Of a DNA stretch of 64,000 bases, positions 57,672-64,000 are shown one piece after another (the first letter of the stretch is position 1; the number at the start of each line of letters is the position of its first letter). The notes beneath the pieces are model-generated. The model was not told the origin of the DNA, made no database searches, and saw only the letters and a program-made list of their open reading frames with translations. Both the position numbers and the translations under genes were made by a program. Origin of the DNA: Bog-159 sp050008575 (lineage in GTDB: Bacteria; Acidobacteriota; Terriglobia; Bryobacterales; Bryobacteraceae); NCBI GenBank assembly GCA_050008575.1, contig JBEKMJ010000045.1:1-64000 (forward strand). Reading direction: 5' to 3'.

Positions 57672-57885
57672 GGGCGGGCAATTCTGCCCGCAGCCGGCTG
57701 TCAGCCGGCTCTGGCGAGCTGCGCTCGCCTGTGGAGTTTCTACATTTTGTCCGCCGCAGTGGGGCAGGCTCGCAGCCTGCGCGGGCCTCGCCGCTGGTAG
57801 CACAGGCTTCAGCCTGTGTCTGGCGAGCTGCGCTCGCCTGCGCTGACATGAGTGTCGGCGCGGCAGGCAGGGTGCCTGCGCCACG
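57672..57885. repeat. mini-hairpin element R13
   Basis: It starts GGGCGGGCAATTCTGCCCGC then GCCGGCTGTCAGCCGGC, and includes GGCGAGCTGCGCTCGCC (twice), a GTGGGGCAGGCTCGCAGCCT segment, ACAGGCTTCAGCCTGT, and closes with GGCAGGCAGGGTGCCTGCGC and CCAC. It shares its first module and a TTCTACATTTT block with R10. It fills the gap between two convergent genes. Confidence 0.8.
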
Positions 57886-57893
57886 AGAGGCCC

Positions 57894-58871
57894 TTAATTG
57901 TGCGCCGCTTCGCCTTCTTGTTTGCGCGCCCCGCCCAGGATGTCCACTAACGAATAGTTGCCTTCGTGGCACGCGTATTCGTAGATCGGCCCCTTCGTCG
58001 CCAGAAACGGGTATTCAATCGTCCAGGGCCTGGCAAACGCCGCCGGGTCCTCGATTGTGGCCCGATACAGGATGGTGCCCGCATCGACGCGCGTGAATCG
58101 TTCCACCACGTGCAGGTTCCCGGTGGATCCCCGGAAGCGCGTCTTGTCCGTGAAATTGGTGGTGTCCACCACCAGCGTATCGCCTTCCCAATGGCCTACC
58201 GAGTCCCCCAGCCACTGGCGTACGTTGGGCGGGGCGTGCATCGCGTTCATGCGCACGATGCGCGCGTCGTGTACCATCTCGACCAGGATCAGCACATGGT
58301 CCGGAGTCTGCACGATCTGGTAGTTATTGTTGTAGAGAACCGGAAGCATGGGCGGTCCCGACGTGGATCCGAACCCAATCAGGCAGCGCTCGGAAAGAGG
58401 CCTGGACTTTACACTGTCGAAGCTGCCGCCATAGGATGCGGCCAGTCTGCGTCCCGCCTCCGGCGTCGAACTGGGAACTTTTCCATCCGGCGGATCGATA
58501 ATCAGCGACGTGCGCTTGACGCCATCCACGCGGGCGAATTCCGATCCGCGGTCGATGAACAGCGCGTTATATCCGCCTGTTCCCGCGGAGCCGGTGGCAG
58601 TCAATAAAGGTCCCTCGGATTTTCCATCGGCCTCGGCCAGTTCGTTGGCGCTCTTGGCTTCCAGCACCTTGGCCTCGGCGTCTGTAAGCGTGGCCTTTCC
58701 AGCCAGCGCGGCGGGGCGTTCGAGGGGCGTTACTGTCGCATTGGTCCAGGTGCCCTGCAGGTCGGGATGGCCGTCGGGAGTGCGCGGCACCCCACTTGAG
58801 TTCTGCGCCATTATGGGCGCCGCCAGCACCACGAACAGAGCGCCCAGGGATAGTAAAGATCGATAGCACAT
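57894..58871 (-). CDS. secreted protein of unknown function (first of two related)
   Basis: About 325 residues. Signal peptide LLSLGALFVVLAAPIMAQ. The mature start is PRTPDGHPDLQGTWTNATVT, and later VGHWEGDTLVVDTTNFTDKT and YRATIEDPAAFARPWTIEYP. The same three blocks occur in the protein at 59332-60135, so the two are paralogues. No enzymatic motif identified. ATG 58871 with AGGAGAG upstream was chosen; GTG 58895 would add eight residues. Confidence 0.78.
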   Translation of the reverse strand: MCYRSLLSLGALFVVLAAPIMAQNSSGVPRTPDGHPDLQGTWTNATVTPLERPAALAGKATLTDAEAKVLEAKSANELAEADGKSEGPLLTATGSAGTGGYNALFIDRGSEFARVDGVKRTSLIIDPPDGKVPSSTPEAGRRLAASYGGSFDSVKSRPLSERCLIGFGSTSGPPMLPVLYNNNYQIVQTPDHVLILVEMVHDARIVRMNAMHAPPNVRQWLGDSVGHWEGDTLVVDTTNFTDKTRFRGSTGNLHVVERFTRVDAGTILYRATIEDPAAFARPWTIEYPFLATKGPIYEYACHEGNYSLVDILGGARKQEGEAAHN

Positions 58872-58895
58872 TTGGATCCGCTCTCCTGTCTTCAC

Positions 58896-59309
58896 TTACT
58901 TCTTCTGATCGTAAGGCGCGCCGGTGCCGGAGGAGCCCAGGAACAGCTTTCTGCCGTCGGGCAAAGTGATATCCTTGCCGTTGGCCCGCAGGGATCCATC
59001 CTTCGATTGATAACCGTCTACAACTACGGCCGTCCCGGGCGCCACGCTCGTTTTGGTAAAGCCGCGCCGCAGCAGAACGTTGGGGCTGCCGGCTTCCACC
59101 ATCCACGTGGTCACTTTGCCATCCGGCCCTTTCACATCCACATGAATCCAGGCATGCGGGTTGATCAACTCAACCTTTGAAACGACACCTACCAGGTGTA
59201 CAGGTCTCTTGGCATCGAACTCCGCGGCAAAGGCATGATGCGCCCAAGCCGGCGCCGCACCGGCGATCAATGCGGCGCAGGCCATCACGGCGATAGTTTT
59301 TGGCTTCAT
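58896..59309 (-). CDS. DUF6152-type secreted protein
   Basis: A 137-residue protein with a signal peptide (AVMACAALIAGAAPAWA) and the family-typical HHAFAAEFDAKRPVHLVGVV, SKVELINPHAWIHVDVKGPD blocks. The first two histidines follow the cleavage site. Function unknown; in Acidobacteria and related soil bacteria it is regularly found beside the DUF6644 and GTW-type secreted proteins, as here. Stop codon directly precedes the gene at 58871. GGAGAA lies 6 bases before the ATG. Confidence 0.82.
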   Translation of the reverse strand: MKPKTIAVMACAALIAGAAPAWAHHAFAAEFDAKRPVHLVGVVSKVELINPHAWIHVDVKGPDGKVTTWMVEAGSPNVLLRRGFTKTSVAPGTAVVVDGYQSKDGSLRANGKDITLPDGRKLFLGSSGTGAPYDQKK

Positions 59310-59331
59310 TGCAATTCTCCGATAGACTTTT

Positions 59332-60135
59332 TCATTTCCCGGCTTTCTTCGTGAACTGGCCATACATCAACTCCTCGGCGAATTCCACGCACTTGAATTC
59401 CATCAGCCGCGCATCTTTTTCAACGTGCCGATAAAGCGGCATCTTGATTTTCCACGCCCGCGAAAACACCTTCGGATCCTCGATGGTCGCCTCGTACGAA
59501 AGAATGTCCGGGCCCAGCGGAGTATACCGTTCGATCACGTGCAGCGCGTCGCTATGGAAATCCCCTGCCCGGTCGAACCACGTGCGATCGTCCAGACCCG
59601 TGACGTCGACCACCAGTGTGTCCCCTTCCCAGTGGCCGACCGACTGTCCCATCCAGGAATCCGCGGGCGCCGGCCCGGGATCTTCCAGGAAGATGTTGCG
59701 CACGGCGCCGGCATACTCGTAGGCGAAGAAGATGGCCTTGGCGCTGTGAAAGATCTGAAACGGGTACGGCAGGTACGCCGCGCGCGGCACACCCGGCAGG
59801 TAACACCGGACTTCAGGATCGGCGGCCAGGCGGTTCTTGAAGTTGGCATCCTTCTTTTCCTTCGCCGCCGGCAGGTACGGGATTTCGCCGCCTTCAACCA
59901 CTCCCGGGCCCCCGGGTTCGGCGCCGATCGCGCCCATCGCGACCACCAGACCCGTGCGCGCCGCATGTTCCTGAAGGTCCCAATTTGCCGTATTCAGCGC
60001 TTGCCAGATGCCGTTCAAGTCCGGCTTTCCATCGGGCATCCGGCGCGGCTGCTGGGCAAAAACTCCTGTGGCCGCCAGGAACAGGACCGCGATCGCGCCG
60101 GCTGGCATCGCCGGCTTTCCGAGCAAATTTCGCAT
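59332..60135 (-). CDS. secreted protein of unknown function (paralogue of 57894-58871)
   Basis: About 267 residues with a signal peptide (GAIAVLFLAATGVFAQ). PRRMPDGKPDLNGIWQALNT, VGHWEGDTLVVDVTGLDDRT and SYEATIEDPKVFSRAWKIKM repeat the blocks of the downstream paralogue, while the middle diverged. Function unknown. ATG 60135, GGAGAC upstream. Confidence 0.78.
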   Translation of the reverse strand: MRNLLGKPAMPAGAIAVLFLAATGVFAQQPRRMPDGKPDLNGIWQALNTANWDLQEHAARTGLVVAMGAIGAEPGGPGVVEGGEIPYLPAAKEKKDANFKNRLAADPEVRCYLPGVPRAAYLPYPFQIFHSAKAIFFAYEYAGAVRNIFLEDPGPAPADSWMGQSVGHWEGDTLVVDVTGLDDRTWFDRAGDFHSDALHVIERYTPLGPDILSYEATIEDPKVFSRAWKIKMPLYRHVEKDARLMEFKCVEFAEELMYGQFTKKAGK

Positions 60136-60157
60136 CCGTCTATTGTCTCCCAAGTTG

Positions 60158-60643
60158 TTACGAATCGTAGGCGATCAGCCTGCCGGATACAACCAGCCCA
60201 GCCCACAAGAGCAGAGAAATCGATGCGGCCAGCTTGCCTTCGACTGTTTCCGCCACGTCCAGCCGGGCTGTGTCTCCGTAGACCCGCACCCGGAATACGA
60301 GAGCATGCACTCCCACCAGCGCGAGCAGCGCCATCTTCACCCAAAACGCGGGGCTGCGATAAAGCTTCAGCGGTTCGGCCCATGCCAAAAGCAAACCGCT
60401 GGCCACCACCACTACGAAACCCGCTCGCTTCCACGCCCGGAACTGTTGCACGATGTCCCGCACCGCGCGGCGCCCCATCGCCCAGCCCAGCAAGCGCAGA
60501 TCGGTCATCAGCACCATCCCGCCAAACAGGGCGATCCCCAGCAGATGGATTCCCCCAATAATCGGGTAGGGAAGCGCGCCCTCCCGGATCGCCGTACTCA
60601 GATCCGTGCTTTCGATCCACTCCAGTAGTGCGGGAATCGACAT
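60158..60643 (-). CDS. DUF6644-type membrane protein (copy 3)
   Basis: A 161-residue four-helix protein: LPYPIIGGIHLLGIALFGGM, LTDLRLLGWAMGRRAV, ALLALVGVHALVFRVRVYGD and SISLLLWAGLVVSGRLIAYD. It is 12 bases from copy 4 and in the same direction. Start ATG 60643 (a TTG lies one codon before). Confidence 0.78.
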   Translation of the reverse strand: MSIPALLEWIESTDLSTAIREGALPYPIIGGIHLLGIALFGGMVLMTDLRLLGWAMGRRAVRDIVQQFRAWKRAGFVVVVASGLLLAWAEPLKLYRSPAFWVKMALLALVGVHALVFRVRVYGDTARLDVAETVEGKLAASISLLLWAGLVVSGRLIAYDS

Positions 60644-60658
60644 CAATCGCGCCGTCCT

Positions 60659-61126
60659 TTATACAAATGCGATCATCCGCCCGCCCGCCACCACCGCGGT
60701 CCACAGCACCAGCGACAGGCCTCCCGCAAGTTTGGCGGCGAGCGGCGGAACCGCCGACCGTGCCACTTTGCGATGGATCGTGAAGTGGTAGAGCAAAGCC
60801 ACGAACAGCACCGTCATTTTGAATTGAAACGAGGGGTTGTTGTGGTATGCGACGGCATCCGCCGAAAACATCAACGGTCCGGTGATCAGCATGAGCCCGA
60901 ATCCTACCCATGTCCACCGATCGAGATCCGCAGCCAGATCCGCAGCGGACTGACGGCGCATCGCCCATCCAAGAAGACGGAGATCCACAATGGCGATGGT
61001 GCCGATGGAAAACGCGAAACCTATAAAATGCAGGCTCTGAACCAGCGGGAAAGCCCATTCCGGCCCGTTCATCGCATTCGCCCAAGGACTCGTAGTGAGC
61101 CATTCAAAAATCGACGGAGCAGACAC
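60659..61126 (-). CDS. DUF6644-type membrane protein (copy 4)
   Basis: A 155-residue protein if started at GTG 61126 (GTG 61135 is also possible): EWAFPLVQSLHFIGFAFSIG, VDLRLLGWAMRRQSAADLAA, MTVLFVALLYHFTIHRKVAR and LSLVLWTAVVAGGRMIAFV. Same layout as the other copies. It heads the minus-strand run that includes copy 3 and the secreted proteins. Confidence 0.75.
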   Translation of the reverse strand: MSAPSIFEWLTTSPWANAMNGPEWAFPLVQSLHFIGFAFSIGTIAIVDLRLLGWAMRRQSAADLAADLDRWTWVGFGLMLITGPLMFSADAVAYHNNPSFQFKMTVLFVALLYHFTIHRKVARSAVPPLAAKLAGGLSLVLWTAVVAGGRMIAFV

Positions 61127-61135
61127 TCTAGCCAC

Positions 61136-61601
61136 CCTCTACTTGGCCCGCTCGACAGCAACCGGCTGCGGGAACTCGCAACAGTATAGCGCATTTCCAT
61201 CGCGGACAAAGGCGACCGGGATGAGGCGTTCTCGGCCTTGCGAGCGGCCACGCAGAAAGCAAAGTAGCGCTCATCGAGTGGCACAGGTCTCTCCGGAGAC
61301 TGATAAGCGGGCGATAGCCGCCTCGAAGACGGACGCCAAGTCTTCGCCGGACAACCCCGCCGCCATGTGGCGCAGCCTCGTGGCGCGCCCGCATACTGTA
61401 ATGGCGTGTTTCGTGCCTGTAAACAGAGACGGAACAGGGTCTTGACATATCCTCCGCACGGGCCCGACCCCGGAGCCCTTCGCCTTCTGGGAACTTCAGC
61501 CGCAAAGTTTCTCCCGTATTTCGATTGCGTGTCCGTATTGAGATCGGGGGACGAGGCTGTACCCAACCGACAGACTTGCGAGTGCAAAAGGAGAAACCAC
61601 C
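61136..61601. other. divergent intergenic region
   Basis: Between the start of copy 4 (leftward) and the gene at 61602 (rightward). No convincing gene; a few short helix-like stretches on both strands have no recognisable family. A TTGACA at 61442 has no matching -10. A promoter for the right-hand gene must lie here, since AAGGAG is present at 61588-61593. Confidence 0.45.
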
Positions 61602-62477
61602 ATGAGACCATTCACCAACGTGTTAGCCGGCTGTGGCTTAGAGGCCATGAGGCCAAAGCGGAGACTGTTAATGACCAATGTGCGCTGCGTCTGCATATTC
61701 ATGTGCGCTGTCCTGGCCGACGTTCAGCTTCACGCCCAGGCGCCCGCGACGCCGCCTCTGCCTGACGCTGTACAGGCGGTTCCGGAGCAGCCCGCCCGGC
61801 TACAGACCATACTGCCCGAGGGCACACCCTTGCGCGTGCGCATCAACCGCACGGTATCGTCCGCCGACGCCCACCCGGGCGACAACGTAGATTTCGAGAC
61901 GCTGGACGAAATTAAGGTGGGTGATTTTATCGTCGTTCCGCGAGGCTCCACGGCAATGGCGACGGTTACGGCGGCGCAAGCCAAGCGCCGGATGGCGCGG
62001 GGCGGGAAGCTCGACATGACCGTCGATTATGTGCGCCTGCCATCCGGAGAGAAACTGCCGCTGCGGGGCATTCAGAATAGCAAAGGCGGAGGGCATACTG
62101 GCGCGATGGCCGCCGGGATGGTAGCGACCGCCATTGTGTTCTGGCCCGCGGCGCCTCTCTTCCTTTTGGTGCATGGCAAGGACATCACAATCCCCAAGGG
62201 CCACGAGGTTACAGTCTATACGAACACCGACTACAGCATCTCAAAGGCCAGCGCCGCCGCCGCTCCTCCGGCAGCTCCAAGCGGTGTCTCGGGAGCCCCG
62301 CTCACTAACGAGGATGTGGTCATACTTAAAGCCGCGGGCTTAGGCGACAGCTTGGTCATCGACAAGATCAAGGCATCCCCAGCCGGCTACCATTTGGATC
62401 CTTCCGACCTAATACAGTTGAAGCAGAATGGCCTTTCGGATGCGCTTATTGGAGCGATGTTACAGGCTAAGCGCTAA
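61602..62477 (+). CDS. secreted protein with SHOCT-like/helical C-terminal domain
   Basis: A 291-residue protein. Two possible signal-like starts; the longer MRPFTNV... at 61602 has AAGGAG eight bases upstream, so it was chosen. Residues 55-195 form a beta-rich domain (GTPLRVRINRTVSSADAHPG, VGDFIVVPRGSTAMATVTAA), and the C-terminus (LTNEDVVILKAAGLGDSLVI, DLIQLKQNGLSDALIGAML) resembles the short helical domains found in many acidobacterial surface proteins. Function unknown. Confidence 0.75.
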   Translation: MRPFTNVLAGCGLEAMRPKRRLLMTNVRCVCIFMCAVLADVQLHAQAPATPPLPDAVQAVPEQPARLQTILPEGTPLRVRINRTVSSADAHPGDNVDFETLDEIKVGDFIVVPRGSTAMATVTAAQAKRRMARGGKLDMTVDYVRLPSGEKLPLRGIQNSKGGGHTGAMAAGMVATAIVFWPAAPLFLLVHGKDITIPKGHEVTVYTNTDYSISKASAAAAPPAAPSGVSGAPLTNEDVVILKAAGLGDSLVIDKIKASPAGYHLDPSDLIQLKQNGLSDALIGAMLQAKR

Positions 62478-62553
62478 GACGCTCAGGCACGTCCCCCATT
62501 GCAGTTATCGAGGAAGAGACTAAAGCTGTTATCGCCTCGTAGGGAGTGAGATC

Positions 62554-62760
62554 ATGCCGGATATGGAGATTTCAATGCTGGAGCGTTGTACTGGCCGGCA
62601 GCTCAAGGAATTGCTCGCACTCGGTTCTCCGGGCAGTCTGCGACGCGGTTTTACCACCTGGCTGCGGCAGTCGGATCGCGATGCCGCCCAGATGGGTGCG
62701 GTGGATGGCTCCATGTTTGGGGGCGGCGCCGCGCGCCGGGGCTGCATAGGGCGCACATAG
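62554..62760 (+). CDS. possible small protein (68 residues)
   Basis: ATG 62554 is preceded by GGGAGTGAGATC. The sequence MPDMEISMLERCTGRQLKEL then LALGSPGSLRRGFTTWLRQS has a charged helical look but no family. It ends 11 bases before the GloVer gene start. It could be a leader peptide gene or not real. Confidence 0.35.
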   Translation: MPDMEISMLERCTGRQLKELLALGSPGSLRRGFTTWLRQSDRDAAQMGAVDGSMFGGGAARRGCIGRT

Positions 62761-62771
62761 AGAAGGAGCAC

Positions 62772-64000
62772 ATGTCGATGAAGCGAATCGCCGATTTCGT
62801 GGAGGTGGCATCCGCTGTTGTCGCGCTTTGCGCGGCAGTGACGATTCCGCTGCCGGCCCAGACTTTCAGCACGCTGTACAGTTTCTGTCTCCCAGGCTAC
62901 CCCTGCACGGGCGGCGACCAGCCGTCTGCCGGGCTGGTCCAGGGCATCGACGGAAACCTGTACGGGACAACGACTTGGGGCGGAGCCAATAACACCTGCT
63001 GCGAAGGGGCCGGCACGGTCTTCAAAATCACAACGAACGGCGCGCTTACGACGCTATACAGTTTCTGCGCCGAAACCGGGTGCGCCGACGGGGCGAATCC
63101 CTACGGCACGCTGCTCCAGGCCGGCAATGGGGCCCTTTATGGGACTACCGCGTCCGGCGGCGCCTACGGCGGTGGAACGGTCTTCAAAGTTACTCCGAGC
63201 GGCACACTTACGACCTTATACGGCTTCTGCGCCCAAAGCTACTGTACGGATGGCCAGTCGCCCAGAGGGGCGCTCATCCAGGCCAGCAACGGGGACCTAT
63301 ACGGGACAACCTACTACGGCGGGGTCAACTCGGTGGCGCACAACGGGAACGGTGGCACGATTTTCAAAATCACGCCCAGCGGCACGCTGACGACGGTGTA
63401 CAGCTTCTGCGCCCAAAGCGAGTGTGCGGACGGCTTAGGCCCCTACGCCGGGTTGGTCCAAGCCAGTAACGGGGATTTCTACGGGACAACGCAAGCTGGC
63501 GGGGCGAAGGGTTGCGAGTACGGCTGCGGCACAGTCTTCAAAATGACGCCGGGCGCGACGTTGCATAAACTGTACGACTTTTGCGCTCAAAGCGGCTGCA
63601 CGGACGGTTACCTCCCGACCGCGGCGTTGGTCCAGGCCGCGAACGGGAACCTCTACGGGACAACCCAGGCTGACGGGCCGTCCGGCGGTGGGACGTTGTT
63701 CCAAGTCACTTTGGATGGCAAGCTGACGACACTATACGGTTTCTGCTCGCAAGCCGGGTGCGCCGACGGTTACGGCCCCACCGCGGCTTTGGTGCAGGGC
63801 ACCGACGGGAATCTCTATGGGACCGCCCCCGGTGGCGGCGGCTCTAACTGGGAAGGGACTGTTTTCGAAATCACCACGAACGGCACGCTGACTGCGTTAT
63901 ACGCCTTCTGCGAACAAAGCGGCGACAGTACAGGTAACTGCCCGGACGGCGCAGTTCCCTCCGGCGTATTCCAGGCCACCGACGGGAGTTTCTACGGGAC
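62772..64000 (+). CDS. secreted GloVer-repeat protein, cut by the window end
   Basis: Open to the last base, at least 409 residues. ATG 62772 with GAAGGAG three bases before. Signal peptide (VVALCAAVTIPLPAQ), then at least seven repeats with (G/N)LYGTT..GG, GTVFKITTNGALTTLYSFC and Cys-containing FCAQSYC/FCAQSEC/FCSQAGC loops, e.g. QGIDGNLYGTTTWGGANNTC. The same architecture as the intact paralogue at 35204-36700. The C-terminal domain is not visible. Confidence 0.85.
   Translation, partial: MSMKRIADFVEVASAVVALCAAVTIPLPAQTFSTLYSFCLPGYPCTGGDQPSAGLVQGIDGNLYGTTTWGGANNTCCEGAGTVFKITTNGALTTLYSFCAETGCADGANPYGTLLQAGNGALYGTTASGGAYGGGTVFKVTPSGTLTTLYGFCAQSYCTDGQSPRGALIQASNGDLYGTTYYGGVNSVAHNGNGGTIFKITPSGTLTTVYSFCAQSECADGLGPYAGLVQASNGDFYGTTQAGGAKGCEYGCGTVFKMTPGATLHKLYDFCAQSGCTDGYLPTAALVQAANGNLYGTTQADGPSGGGTLFQVTLDGKLTTLYGFCSQAGCADGYGPTAALVQGTDGNLYGTAPGGGGSNWEGTVFEITTNGTLTALYAFCEQSGDSTGNCPDGAVPSGVFQATDGSFYG

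Noticed and set aside
61442..61447. TTGACA as -35 of the gene at 61602
   Set aside because: No -10 at 16-18 bases; downstream sequence is GC-rich.
62850..63990. Repeats of about 150 bp in the GloVer gene as CRISPR or satellite
   Set aside because: They are protein repeats within one open frame with codon-level variation.

Overview
The window looks like a chromosomal segment of a soil Acidobacteriota, most likely Bryobacterales/Solibacter-like. This rests on high GC and lineage-typical families: an 'acidobacterial duplicated orphan permease' (ADOP) behind a PadR regulator, a TIGR03435-type protein, three GloVer-repeat secreted proteins, DUF6152/DUF6644-type proteins and many short secreted enzymes. 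No rRNA, tRNA or CRISPR array was seen. Family names come from recognising motifs by eye; no database search was run.

Layout. 0.1-13.8 kb: a beta-propeller protein, a frameshifted GloVer gene, an FkbM methyltransferase, an M50 protease-TPR fusion, a second membrane protein with a HEGLGH motif, a VanX-like dipeptidase, a large BNR/Asp-box propeller, a KAS III-like thiolase-fold enzyme and a Panacea/SocA-type protein. 14.4-29.3 kb, the metabolic core: a membrane FeS ETF:quinone oxidoreductase, EtfB, EtfA and an acyl-CoA dehydrogenase in one tight operon, then an 8.45-kb type I PUFA-synthase-like megasynthase (KS-AT-KS-four ACPs-KR-DH) and its Sfp-type phosphopantetheinyl transferase. 29.3-43.4 kb: a secreted protein, a coupled HU-like/TIR gene pair, PadR-ADOP, a GloVer protein, LysR-TlpA-like, threonine synthase, a zinc dehydrogenase, an exported methyltransferase and an amidohydrolase. 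43.4-46.4 kb: a decayed island with a truncated TonB-like protein behind a transposase relic, a RelE-type toxin-antitoxin pair, and broken integrase, TIGR03435 and dihydrofolate-reductase-family genes. 46.4-49 kb: two MacB-type permeases without an ATPase. 49-55 kb: an Hsp70 operon (TPR-like giant, J protein, GrpE, DnaK, zinc ribbon). 55-61 kb: four DUF6644-type membrane proteins, a TetR regulator with a clear operator, an epimerase/reductase and secreted proteins. The window ends inside a third GloVer gene.

Main observations. (1) All four tandem ACPs of the megasynthase carry threonine where the phosphopantetheine serine normally sits (LGVDTVKQ), although an adjacent PPTase is encoded. (2) A family of modular mini-hairpin elements, several bounded by GTGGGGCAG...CTGCCCCAC, occurs in at least a dozen places. 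A 101-bp copy sits just upstream of the megasynthase and a second, about 93% identical 101-bp copy lies in frame inside its KS-AT linker. (3) A truncated HU-like protein overlaps a gene for an HU-half/TIR fusion that keeps the candidate catalytic glutamate. (4) The ETF oxidation module and the synthase are adjacent, suggesting a lipid-remodelling locus.
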